Origin: Zhengitettix transpicula
Taxonomy: Eukaryota > Arthropoda > Insecta > Orthoptera > Tetrigidae
Direction: 5' to 3'
Assembly: GCA_037074705.1 (NCBI GenBank)
Contig: CM073595.1
Coordinates: 74,510,139-74,574,138, forward strand
DNA length: 64,000 nt
The translations under genes and the position numbers were made by a program. This document shows positions 1-10,759 of this stretch, one piece after another; the first letter of the stretch is position 1; each line of letters starts with the position of its first letter. The notes beneath the pieces are model-generated. The model saw only the letters and a list, made by a program, of their open reading frames with translations. It made no database searches and was not told the DNA's origin.

Positions 1-1468
1 TCTATAAGATAGAAGTACTTTTAGGTCACCGTCGCTCCTTTTATACATTTAATAACTTGTAAATTGAAGAGTAATCGTAGCCTTCATTGAGAATTGTTGA
101 TAAACGATGTTTTGAACGGTGTACGCCTCCTTGCAAGACGGGAAATTACCGTTGAATTCGACTGAAGTGGTTACATGCAGAATTGTCCGTCGGTAAAGTC
201 ATCACCTTCACGTCAGTAATTAATTGTCTTCGAATCCGATACACACGTACAAATCTCATTTGCATGGAAAGATCTCGGTATATAAATATATGAAGGCGTC
301 CATCGACCAGGGCACGAAGTTCACCAGTTATAAGGTGGAATTGTTTGAATGACGAAGGGAAGATTTTTAATTTGATGTTCTTTGGTAATGGCGTGTTTTA
401 TACATGATTATATATTTTCGAGCTTATGCACTTTTATGCTGACGGTTGTAGAAAACCGTCGGGTTAATCAACGCGGTACCTGATTCAGTTCGAGTAACTG
501 GTAAACTTGATAATGGGGAACGTCTATGGCATGCTAATCACACATTGTACACAATGTAGATTAGAAGTATGATGAATTGGGTGGATGAGTGCGATTGTTT
601 TTTTTGGGGGGGGGGGGGATTAAAAGCGCTTGTTGTAAAATGGAGAGGGGAAGTTGAGAAAATAAGTTGATAATTGAATAAATACGAGGGAAACGGAAAC
701 CTGGATAAGATTATTTGTCGTTTCGTACAGCAACCTAACTCTGTTCGTCTCTAAGGAGTCGTATGACGTCCGGCGACCTTAGAAATACGGCCATTCTGTT
801 GATTCAGACGCTTGAATTACCAAATTCTTCATTTATTACTCTTAATTTTCACTCCCTAGTTTACTACGGAATACGAAGAGGACGACTTTTGTATGATTCC
901 TTTCTTCAGTTTTTAAAATGAAGTAAATTCTGCAAGAAAAGTGGAATATAAATCCTAGGGTTAGGGATGACGAGAATCAGCACAGTGGTCACGTTGCTGT
1001 TCTAATACAGAAACGTGTAGTGCCGGACGACAGTCTTGCATGAATATTATACAGCCTGAATGAAATTATACGACAAACTCGTCAGTGAAGTTCACTGGCA
1101 AGGATTCGGTCGGCGTCTTTCACGAGGAAAATAAATGAGTTGTAGAGTTAGCGGTTGGTGGGTAAGTGGATTGGAAAGGGTTAGATTCTTGACAACTCTC
1201 GGGAAAATAACCAGGGAACGAGACGTTCCCGTGGCTACTTTTTTCAGGTGCACGAGATGCTCTGGCCGTAAGAATATCGTCATATCGGTTAGTCAAGGTC
1301 TCGTCTCAGGTGAAGTTTCGTCCGTCGGTGTGCACGTGTGAGACGTTTTCGGCGACAACGGAGTCCTCCGTTACACGTGCTCGCCGCGTGCAAGTGACCC
1401 GCGGTTAGGGTAGGTTCGGGAAAGCTCTTGGGACGGAGTCTTACAGGAAATAAAGCGGCGATACTGAC
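1..1468. other. Intron or flank downstream of exon 2; no gene recognised
   Basis: A poly-G run of 13 lies at 606-618 after a T run. A TATA-like stretch (about 278-289) has no supported start site. GC content rises from about 1080 towards the exon. No further exon of the minus-strand gene could be identified. Confidence 0.5.
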
Positions 1469-1642
1469 CTCCACGGCGGCGCCGTTCCACATGTAGTGCA
1501 CGGGGTCCGGGTGCGGTGAGCCCATGACGGACATCCAGTGGACTAGCCCCTGCCCCGCGGCCGCCTTTGCCGCCCCCGCTGCCTGCTGCTGCAGCTGCTG
1601 CGGCTGCTGGCTGCCCTCGGGCGGCCACACCAACGCTGCCTT
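1469..1642 (-). CDS. Second coding exon of the same gene (internal, phase 0-0)
   Basis: An open frame of 58 codons runs from acceptor TTGCAG|AAG (AG at 1643-1644) to donor GAG|GTCAGT (GT at 1467-1468). It starts KAALVWPPEG, passes through a Gln-rich stretch (residues 12-20) and an Ala-rich stretch (21-29), then a more conserved-looking block with HWMSVM (35-40) and VHYMWNG (48-54). The strong GC/CpG bias, clean splice signals and phase match with the exon at 40258-40383 support real coding. A transcription-factor linker is the likeliest reading: low-complexity Gln/Ala tracts beside short aromatic motifs. No DNA-binding domain is inside the window; it should lie downstream, beyond position 1. 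If the gene were Abd-B-like, the homeodomain exon would follow soon after. Confidence 0.7.
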
Positions 1643-1699
1643 CTGCAACAGACGGTCGAGTCGTCTCACAACTTAAGTCGCCATCGGGGGGTCCGGGTT

Positions 1700-3320
1700 C
1701 TCATTCCCGAGATCGTCCGTCGCGTATCGATCATCTACGCCGACCGTAAGAACGAAGAATCGAACGGCGGCCATCTGTGGGGCGGCCGTCGAAGCGAGGC
1801 GCGCAGTGCCGCCCCGGGCCGCTAGATGGCCGCCCCCGCGCCACGTGCTCCTGCCGTCAGCTGCGAAAAATTAAATCGATATGGAATTTTTACGCTTCCG
1901 CCGGAGAGAGGGAGCGAATTCCCGTAGCAAAACAGAACTGCCGTCGGAAAACAATTCTCGGACCTCTGCAACGTTTTCCCTCGCCCGGGTGGCCTAGAAC
2001 AACGAACGTGGCAAATTCTCACGGACGGACTTTATTTCTAGAAGGTAGGACGACTCTGGCGACGAAAAATCGTCAGTAAATTCGTGACCCAGCTGAGGCA
2101 GCCGCATTCAGGTTACCCTAGCCAAATAAAACACGTATTCGTCGGGATTTTAGGTAGTCTACTCACTCTTTTGCGCGTTTCACACGTAAAAGTTAAACGC
2201 ATACAGAAAACAAATCTTCGACTTCAAAGTTTGCGAACGAAATGCTCTGACTTGTCCCCTCAATCGCGTGTTATTCGGTTATAGCTCCACCGAGGGCTGT
2301 ACGCAAAGTGACGTCCCCCGCACGGCGCCAACGTCTGAGACTCCCGCCTTCCGTGACGTCATCCGAATAATCGTCTCACACAAAGAGACGAGATAAATCG
2401 AACCACGATTTCGCAGACAGTACTCAATTCGTAATTGAGGCAATGGGTTGAGGCTACCGTGACACGACCGCTTGTCGATTCACTCGGATCGCGAGAGTAC
2501 ACACACCACGAGCTACACGAACGAACGCACGTTCGTACTTACCGTCGTATCCCTGCTGTCATTTCACGTGGACGTGTGTCTGTTGGTCGGGATCATCGCG
2601 GAGACGCGGGCGAGCATAAAAACACGGCGTCGCGACGCTTCCGCCGTCGCAGTCGCCGGGCGCCGCCAGATCGCAGCAGCGGCCCCGGCGATCGATAAAA
2701 ATGCGCCGCGCAACAATGGCGCATTGTTGGAGCCACGTGGCGTGCGCGTGCCCGGCGTCGCCCTCCGGTAAGTACGCTCGCCGAGAAAATCGCTTCAGGG
2801 ATCAGGGGATCGTGAGCATCGTCCGATGGAGAACCGCTCTGAGTCGCGTTTCATCGAGTTCGGATCCAGATGACGGGGAGAAAAATTAAAGATTCCCGTA
2901 ATTAGCTAAATAAAAACGGGAAACGTCTCGGTCGGTCCGGGTAAACGCGCGGAGTCGTGCGGAAAGGCAAACCGGAGGCGCATTTGCATGATTGCGAATT
3001 AGCGCGGACGTGGCCGGCCTCGAAGCTGCGCCCCGCCGCCGCCTTCCTCCGGACGAATTAACATGGCGCCGCCGGGTCCAAATCACTCCTGACAGGATGG
3101 GGGCGGTGCGAGCAGAAAAACTTCCCGCTGAGCCGGCTGCGCATTTGTCCGATGTCACTTTTGGCCCGAAAATCGGAAGAGAGGAGGACGGATAATGATT
3201 AACGATTGCGGGGGAGTCTCTTCCATCATCGCGGTCATTATCATTATCGGTAGCGGGGCGCGTTCTCGGCTTCCACGGCCACGTGGTGACGCGAGCTGAG
3301 GCAGCCAAAGTGTTTCAGCC
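1700..3320. promoter_or_regulatory. GC/CpG-rich regulatory-looking island upstream of exon 2
   Basis: This GC-rich block in the 3' end of the large intron contains a palindromic CRE (TGACGTCA, 2354-2361) and an octamer ATTTGCAT (2982-2989, the POU-factor consensus). It also holds several CpG clusters, for example around 1790-1860, 2600-2760 and 2990-3080. Open frames here (2435-3308) are explained by composition. It could be an alternative promoter for a shorter isoform or an enhancer; neither is shown by sequence alone. Confidence 0.35.
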
Positions 3321-3329
3321 CCCGGGACT

Positions 3330-4919
3330 AATTCATTCTTATTTGAAATTACGTCGTCTTCCTCTTATCGCCGCTGTAAACGTGAATTTACAACCGCGAA
3401 CTCAAGAAAGATGTTTATCATTACGATTTACAACATTTTAATTCGCGCAGGATTCTGTTACTTAATGGTTCTTTTCAAAATTGTTAAAATCAATTAGATT
3501 TGACAAATATTAATGTGCCCAAATATTGAGTTAAGCTGAATTATTACTTATAATAACATTATTGTAGACAAATGTGGGGAGAAAGCGTTCTTCTGATATG
3601 TCGTTAATCCGTAAGTTCCGTTGTATTTATAGAGAGTTGTCGCCTGCACAATCCCCGCTTCCAGACTAAAGCCGTAGATCCTTAAAATTTCCGGTCTGGG
3701 CAGCCTGTCGCCCCAGGCGTCGGTCAAGGTCAAATTCAAACAAGAAGCACCAACTTATTTTCCTGGACCAAATAAACACTTCTTAATTTAAGCTCTGGAA
3801 GTACAAATAAATACGAAACGACGCTCAGAGTATTTACGAATCCATTTTCTCCCCTGGTCCTGTAGAGCGGAGATTTAAAGGTGATATTTCCTCGTCACTT
3901 GTTTCGGACGCATTTATGGATTTTATTTAATAAATGTCATTTTACTGGTCGTTATTCGATTGAGCTGTACAAGTCGACGTAAAACAACCGTAAAATATCG
4001 AACGGACCGCATTACTCTCAATAAAATCATTACCGTGTCAGGCAAAGTCGTGAGTTGCACATGACGTTTAGATATTCTTATTATATTTCTCTCTCCCCTC
4101 CTATTACCACTCAAGCACCCACGCAAACGCGCACACGCATGCATGCAAACTTTGTCTCTCTCTCTCCCTCTCTCTGGCTCGTTCTAGCTCACTCCCCCGC
4201 GTTCTGTCAATGTTATTAGTCATCGCTAATCGTACTCCGTAGCAGCCCACTAAGATATACGAAATAATAGTAAGAGAATCAAACATAATTTCTGTCACAA
4301 CCAACCGGCACTGACAACGAGTCCGAACACGCCTAAAACATTTACCAATGTGAAATGTCGTGGTTTCCATAATTTATTGAGCAATCCAAATAATTGTCAA
4401 AGCCAAGAATTATCCTGGAAAATTTGCTAATAACACACAGAAAGTGACAAAATGTTTCGTGGCAAGGGAGAAACAATACAAATCGTGCCGTTGAATTTTT
4501 AAATAGTTCATCAGTATGGTGTAACTTAAGATTTGCCAAAACGTCATAGTTTGCTCCAACAAAATTATTAAATAAAAATTGAAAAAATTCAACTGTTTCC
4601 GACTTCCAATTATTGTTTGGATACGAATTTATAATATTAGTTTATTTCGTATTTACATGCCCAACTTTGAAAACATACTTTCCCTTCTCGAGATTGTTAG
4701 GGACTCTCACACATTTCCCGTTACATTTTCTACCGAATTAACACTTAATGTGATTTTTATTTATTGTATACAACGATTCAAATTTGAGACGTGTAAAGGA
4801 GAAAAATTATTCTTTAAGGATTATAAATTTAGTATAACTGATTTTTAATTTGGTATTTGCGTATTATAACCCCACATGTTTTTAATCAGTCTCCATAAAA
4901 TATTTTAGAACTCCAATAC
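3330..4919. other. AT-rich intronic sequence, no gene
   Basis: A CT-rich microsatellite-like stretch (GAGA on the minus strand) lies at 4153-4178. The open frames in 4104-4848 have no recognisable protein features. Nothing else was identified. Confidence 0.5.
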
Positions 4920-5110
4920 CAATTTTTTTAGTAATTTTTGAATATGCCGACGTTTCGTCATTGTTCTACGACGTATTCAGGTTTAATCTACATTTGTGGA
5001 ATTAATAACATAAGTACATAATTTTTCTTTACATAATTTGTAGACTAAACATGAAGAGATTTCTAAAACTAAGACGAAACGTCGGCATACTTAATTTTTC
5101 TTTAATAAAC
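4920..5110. mobile_element. Palindromic element with divergent hammerhead-like modules
   Basis: A minus-strand module (4951-4980: CTGAATA, hairpin GUC/GAC, GAAACG) and a plus-strand module (5051-5081: ATGAAGA to GAAACG) face outward. They share the outer sequence TATGCCGACGTTTCGTC and its complement. The inner parts also match inversely (GTTTAATCTACA against TGTAGACTAAAC). This is the same architecture as the elements at 8460, 15.8 kb and 59.2 kb. Confidence 0.6.
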
Positions 5111-5454
5111 ATTTAATAAATTCAAGACCGTTTAATTATTTATTAATAATAACGATAATAGTTAAATTAAAAACAAAATTTCTGACTATGTACATCGATA
5201 ATGATTATTTTAAAAGGTTTTAACATGAATGTACCATTATTTTTTCATCCTCGTTCCGTTTCACTTAAGTAATTTCCTATCCTAATATTTTTCTCAATAT
5301 CAAATTGTCTATTTAAAATATTTGTTCATGATTTAATATTTTATTTTATACGCATTTTACGTTTTTCGTATTTGCATGTGTTCTGTAGTCTTCCTGTATT
5401 TCTTATTTTTTTTACTTTTTTTTATCTTTTATTATTTACGAATATAATGGTGCT

Positions 5455-5565
5455 TTGACAATTGTGGTGAAATATTTCGTGAATATATTACCGGGCGTTC
5501 CATTGTTTAAAGTAGAAAAATTATGAGAAGGTCGAAGAAGGAAGAAAGATAACGTGTCCAAAGCA
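5455..5565 (+). repeat. Half copy of the 10.3 kb repeat family
   Basis: This stretch aligns with 10265-10360 and, inversely, with about 10655-10705. Shared blocks are TGGTGAAATATTT, ATTACCGG, GTTCCAT and TAGAAAAATTAT. Translated forward it reads VVKYFVNILPGVPLFKVEKL before a stop; see the finding on this family. The hammerhead-like end is missing here. Confidence 0.6.
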
Positions 5566-5569
5566 GAGA

Positions 5570-7290
5570 ACTAATTGAATCAATAAAACTATATCTATAA
5601 AATCTAATCGCAAGTCGTGTATGTGAACGACTTAATTTTAACTAGTTGACGTATATAAAATTAAATATTCCACTGATATTTTATCACAGTTTCAAAGCTT
5701 TGCATTATTATTCTATTTCCCGGCGTTTGTATGTTGCATATATTTTTAAGGAGTGTTTTCATAAATGCGAGAAAATCATTGGCATATATAAATATGACAA
5801 TCGTATACCGTGAAGGTTTTCTTTTGCTGTTCTTACTTCTGTGAAGAACCGGAGTCCCCTCAAGTTCCAATAAACGAGCGGATTACGAATCTGCGGGCCG
5901 AAAAATCTCCTTCTCATACTCTGGATTCCAAACATCATCTTTACGGTCCAATTTTTTAGTAGGGAATAATCAAAATTTGTTTAATTTAAGGGCGGCAACC
6001 GCCGTGTTAAACACGAGCCCTATTAATCGTATATAAACTTCAATGTAATATCAAGAAATAAATTGTTAAATAAACAAATCAACCAATATATCAGAAAAAA
6101 TTATTAAATAATTGAAAAATAGACCCGTTCACACACGACGTTTCTTCCACAATTTTTGGACTTCTTCAGGTAAACAGGTAATGTGCAGTTTCGAATGTAA
6201 AGATTAATATTAAAATGATACAAAAACAAACAAAAGTATTAAAAATTATAATTATTTGAAAAATGTTAGATGAAATATTTCTCAATATGAATTAATATTT
6301 CTGACATATTGGATGAATTGTTTATAAAATATATTGCATTACAATATAATATATTAAAATTATATTATTATTAATAACAGATTGAAATTTACATGGCCTA
6401 CGTGTGTTCGAACATCATGAACATAAAATTCAATTTTGAATCAACGCAAGAAAACATCACGTCGTCATAAAAGATTATTAAAATAATCCTTAGGAATTTA
6501 TTTGCTTGCCGAATAAAATATTGTGTGTTGAACGAATACAGTATTACACAGTATCACGCGATATAGAATCATTATCGACACCAATACCAATACTTGTTAC
6601 ACGCGTACAAAATTATTAAATAAAGATCAATGATTTTTTTCATGCGGAAACTTCAGTTTTATCATCCAAATCGGTAAAAAAAAATGCTATATGCAAAATG
6701 AAAAGTACGTATTTTGTAAGACCGATTAAACTGTACGCAATTCGAAAAATCACAATAGAATCCACTAAACTTTTGTGGTTGAAATGTGCAGAAATACAAA
6801 ATAATTAATTATCCCTCTGCCTAACCACATCCGAGAAAAAACAACACTTTTAATGCAAGTTACAATATTTGGAATTGGTCTTAAAAAAAACACACACTAA
6901 AACGCTGTACCAGCATTCAAGAATATTTAAACTCTCGTCAAATCCGGCCCCCTACAAGGCGAAATGAGCTCCCTTAATGAGTCACTAATAACTTAAGCTG
7001 TTGATGCAATTGTAAATAAATCAATTTAAAAAAATATTAAAAAAATCACAGGACAGTGTAACGTTTTGTTTCTCGTGTCACAAACTACTTCATATCAATA
7101 ATAACAATAATAAAACACGACGAACCTGTAAGCTAACTCTGTTAACATCGAATTGAGAAAACTAATACACAACGTTACCTGAAAATAATAAATTTCCAAC
7201 AATTTATGAGAATTAATCGCAACGTTCAAAACTGTTTCTACTGACGCAAAATTTTATTGGTTACATATCTGAGATTAATTCCCATACTTA
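5570..7290. other. AT-rich intronic sequence, no gene
   Basis: Apart from the module at 6139-6169, no coding potential, RNA gene or clear repeat was recognised. Confidence 0.5.
6139..6169 (-). repeat. Hammerhead-like module (single copy)
   Basis: On the minus strand: CTGAAGA, a spacer with UCC/GGA pairing potential, then GAAACG. The flank beyond GAAACG resembles that of the module at 21791-21821, so the two belong to one subfamily. Confidence 0.5.
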
Positions 7291-7842
7291 TTTTTTGTCC
7301 AAAAAAGTACGTACCACTGTTAACGTCATGCATTTTTTTAAAATTTTTAATTATGAAATGGCCACGGTGTTAGCTGCCTTGATAAAGATCTTGATGGAAA
7401 AAGAACGTTTGTGTGCTAATTGGTTGTTTATATAGTAACCGTAGTACTGCTAATGTTGATATTCGCTGTGTTAAATCATCAAATTAATGTGAGAGATTTC
7501 TAAATATATTTCTATTTTTTTAAAAAATATATTATTTTAACCTACAGATGATAATAATGCGAAGAGCTTAAATAAAACGTATAAATATATTGTAACTGTA
7601 TAAGTGGTTATTTTCTTGTGTTTAAAAATAAATAAAAGCCTTGATGTAACAATAATATATGTTTGAAAATAGGCTTTTTGTGTTTCAAATGCCCAGAGTG
7701 ATACGAGAAACGAGTACCGTGTTTCATTCGCTTATTATTAGTATCATTTCAATTATTGCAGTACTTGTCGAGTGGCATCATGGCGTAGACATCGGTCTAA
7801 AATGAATATTAATAAAGAAAAGACTAGGAAGCATCCCTAATA

Positions 7843-8190
7843 CAGTGTGTCCGAAAAGTCGCGCTCAGCGGAATAAATGCGTCTGTAAATAGTAATTTTT
7901 TAAAATTATTTCAATCGACTACCACAAGATAGCAACACTGGTATTACCGACAACAATGTAAACATTGAAATTTGCACTGGTCACATGCCGTCTGTAGGAC
8001 TGCAGCTTCGTAAGCAACGAGTGTTCAGTTTTGAACATTATTTTGCCAGTCGTTGATATACGTTTGTTGTAGAACAATTTCATGGGAAATACCTGGTTGT
8101 AACAGGGCATAACAATTGATTCCCACGATAACCAGAATAATTTGAACATACGTTGCAAATGTAAACGTGAGCGAGTTTTCGGTCACTCTG
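7843..8190 (+). mobile_element. Mariner-like element relic (Tc1/mariner TIRs, TA target)
   Basis: Terminal inverted repeats start CAGTGTGTCCGAAAAGTCGC at the left and end in its imperfect complement at the right (8167-8190). TA dinucleotides flank both ends (7841-7842 and 8191-8192). The plus strand near 8008-8090 keeps a decayed peptide resembling the N-terminal helix-turn-helix of insect mariner-like transposases (LRKQRVF, EHYF, VVEQFHGKY) with stops. The 348 bp length means it is non-autonomous. It sits exactly at the axis of the surrounding inverted repeat. Confidence 0.7.
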
Positions 8191-8459
8191 TATTAGAGAT
8201 GCTTCCTAGTCTTTTCTTTATTAATATTCATTTGAGACCGATGTATACGTTATGATGCCACTCGACAAGTACTGCAATAATTGAAATTTTACTAATAATA
8301 AGCGAATGAAACTTGGTACTCCTTTCTTGTATCATTGTGGGCATTTTAAACACAAAAATTCTATTTTTATCGTATATTATTGTTACATCAAGGCTGTTAT
8401 TTATTTGTATACACAAGAAAATAAACAATTATACAGTTACAAAATATTTATACGTTTTA

Positions 8460-8770
8460 ATAAGTCAGTTTTACAGACACTTTATTTGTTATTTATAGCG
8501 TTCCGACGTTTCGATATGTGTTCGTATCTTCTTCTTCAGGTATTATCCAAATTATTATAACAAACTAGTACTACAAACAATTACAATATTGAATTCACAA
8601 AGTTTTTGAAAACGGCTCCGAGGCACAGAATTCACTTTACACCAATTTTTATATATATTCGGATAATACCTGAAGAAAATGCGAACACGTATCGAAACGT
8701 CGTAATTAAAAATTAAGTGTCTGTAAGAGGACATTAACTGATTTATTAATTCAAAAACAGACGTAAAATA
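8460..8770. mobile_element. 311 bp palindromic element with divergent hammerhead-like modules
   Basis: The minus module is 8507-8539 (CTGAAGA, hairpin with GAUA/UAUC, GAAACG) and the plus module 8670-8699 (CTGAAGA, AUGC/GUAU, GAAACG). Arms share TTACAGACACTT and GGATAATACC in inverse orientation. The element is flanked by near-identical 11-base direct repeats, 8449-8459 and 8771-8781 (consensus TAWACGTTTTA). The other arm of the surrounding inverted repeat (around 7568-7585) has a single uninterrupted copy of that site. The empty-site comparison shows this is a true insertion with target duplication. Confidence 0.75.
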
Positions 8771-9755
8771 TAAACGTTTTATTTAACCTCTTAATAAGCC
8801 ATTATCATCTTTAATTAAAATAAAAATTAATATAAACAAATACAAATATACTTAGAAATATCTCATATTAATTTGAGGATTTAACACAGAGAATTAGCAG
8901 TACTACGGTTACTATATAAACAACTAATTAGCACACGAATTTTGTTTTTCCATCAAGATCATTTCTTATATTATCGAGGCATCTATCACTGTGGCCAGTT
9001 CATAATTACAAATTGTTAAATGTTATGGAGGACATTTAAAAAATGTATGTATATGAAGTGAACAGTGGTACGTATTTTGTTTTCGACACAAATTTGTAAA
9101 AATTGATATTAGAGATTTGAAATTATATTTCTATTATATCTTATAGATGAAAAAGGCGATAAACTTTAAATAAAACATAATTATATTGTGACAGTGTGAG
9201 TGGTCATTTTTCTAAAATATTAGTACTTTTGTCAGAATCCAGTCTTTGCTCGAAGGTACAAATATACTGAGACACATCAAGATATACGTTATTTAAATTT
9301 TAAATCACGCTTTATTTGCTGCGTATACGTCTGCTGAAGATAAAAGGAGAAACATTTAATTTCTTGTTCTTCGTTCTATGGGTCTAAGAAAGACGATGGT
9401 TTTGAAAGGGAATGAGTTTTATAGGAATTTTTCGCATTATTAATTCCTGAAGGTGCCAAATAGTTAGACGCCATCCTGATATAGTTCTTCACAATATGGA
9501 AACTCCGCATTGTTCTTATATAGGAATAATTAAAAATGACTTCGACAAGCAACCCCGCCGGATACCCACTAACACAATAAGAAACTTTTATAATTTGATC
9601 TCTCGGTAGCTACGTCACAAGAAAGAAACGTCGATCAGTGCACCATCTGACGACACACAGATGTAACTACTACAGCATTCGAAAAATGGCAACACATCAC
9701 GAATTTTAATACGTAATAATATTGAAAGAAATTAATAATTAATTCAAGAATAGAG

Positions 9756-9899
9756 AGAAATCTTTCACTATCTCAAGCCATAGAGGCCATGAAATTAGAT
9801 TGTACTAAAGTATCAGGGTGGAAAAATCTCGACCGGATCAGGAATAGAACTCAGGACCTCCGCTTTACCAACTGAGCTACCCCAGTCGACTCCGGATCC
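9756..9899 (-). mobile_element. tRNA-derived SINE, minus strand
   Basis: The minus strand starts with GTCGACTGGGGTAGCTCAGT, containing a box A-like TAGCTCAGTTGG, and continues to a box B-like GAGTTCTATTCC. A non-tRNA body follows (CCGGTCGAGATTTTTCC, then CTGATACTTTAG, then ATTTCATGGCCTCTATGG). The same body recurs at 41.8 kb and, in part, at 10.1 kb. Acceptor-stem pairing is not intact, so this is a SINE and not a tRNA gene. Confidence 0.7.
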
Positions 9900-10052
9900 G
9901 GAACGAAATTTTATTCTTGAATCAAAAATTTTTAAACCCTTCAACAATTTGCATAAAAAGTTCCGTTCATTTGAGTTTCTAAAATTTAGGCCATATAAGA
10001 ATTGCGATTTAGTAAATCAGGTCTGATGGATCTCGCACCGGATCTGAAGTCG

Positions 10053-10155
10053 ACACGGATAGCTCAACTGTAGGTGCTTCCGCCCGATAACCGGAGGCTC
10101 CGGGTTCGATTCCTCGTCCGGTCGAGGTTTTGCTATCCTGATACTTTAATAATGA
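10053..10155 (+). mobile_element. tRNA-derived SINE, plus strand, divergent partner
   Basis: Box A-like ATAGCTCAACTGTAGG starts near 10059, and box B GGTTCGATTCC is at 10103-10113. The body is CGTCCGGTCGAGGTTTTG followed by CTGATACTTTAAT, as in the 9756-9899 copy. The two heads face each other across about 150 bp and share GTCGAC with CCGGATC in inverse orientation. Confidence 0.7.
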
Positions 10156-10254
10156 GATTTACAACTTGAACTTCTAATAATATGACGTTTGATATTTTGT
10201 ATTTAATAATGATTCCTTTAACAATTTTGCATCAATAAAAACATTCTTGTTTTG

Positions 10255-10745
10255 AAGTTTGTTCACAATGGTGGTGAAATATTTGATGAAGAAATTACCG
10301 GATGTTCCATGGTTTAAATTAGAAAAGTTATTAGAGGGTGGAAGAAAGAAGAAAAATAATCGAACGTTTCGAACAGTATAAAACTCAGTTCGTATTCAGG
10401 AAAAAAGTGTTATTAATCAGAGCTGGGCACAAGATCGAATATTCCTTAACGAAATAAACCCAGGACCCTATAAACTTAGCACAAAGATAAACTCTCAAGA
10501 CGCGAAAGCCTTGATAGCACACTCTCTGGAATAAGCTGAATGTAGTGAGTTTATTTCGTAAAAGAGCGTTCGGACACTTGTGTCCAGCTGTGATCCTTAA
10601 CCCCCTTTCCCTGAAGACGAACTGAGTTTTATACTGTTCGAAACGTAGAACTACCAATTTTTCTACTGTAGACAATGGAACTCCCAATAAGTTCTTCACA
10701 AAATAAAAAGGCAACGAAACAATACATACAATTAATGAAATTCGC
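10255..10745. mobile_element. Inverted-pair element with hammerhead-like modules
   Basis: The minus module at 10365-10399 (CTGAATA ... GAAACG) and the plus module at 10611-10645 (CTGAAGA, hairpin GAAC/GUUC, GAAACG) carry a perfect inverted repeat of about 28 bases, including ACTGAGTTTTATACTGTTCG. Outside the modules the arms also match inversely (GAAGAAATTACCGGATGTTC against its diverged complement near 10680-10700). Half copies of the family are at 5455-5565 and 49765-49935. The open frame on the minus strand (10385-10753) is a by-product of this repeat. Confidence 0.7.
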
Positions 10746-10759
10746 AAATACATAATTTA

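Larger units (their letters stand above)
7300..9070. repeat. Long inverted repeat (about 1.75 kb palindrome)
   Basis: The left arm, about 7305-7842, matches the reverse complement of the right arm, about 8191-9070, with high identity. One example is the stretch around TTGCAGTACTTGTCGAGTGG (7757-7776); another is GTTTATATAGTAACCGTAG. The right arm is longer because it contains the separate insertion at 8460-8770. The centre is occupied by a mariner-like element (7843-8190). Part of the pattern recurs directly at about 9110-9215. Confidence 0.8.

Noticed and set aside
9640..9665. CATCTGACGACACACAGATG as another hammerhead module
   Set aside because: It is a small palindrome with CTGACGA but no GAAA box at the right distance.
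10053..10130. Intact tRNA gene (also considered at 9838-9899, 46122-46190 and 46333-46400)
   Set aside because: Box A and B are present, but acceptor and anticodon stems do not pair properly and a shared SINE body follows.
10385..10753. 122-codon open frame on the minus strand as a gene
   Set aside because: It lies entirely within the inverted-pair repeat and runs through both modules; treated as a repeat by-product.
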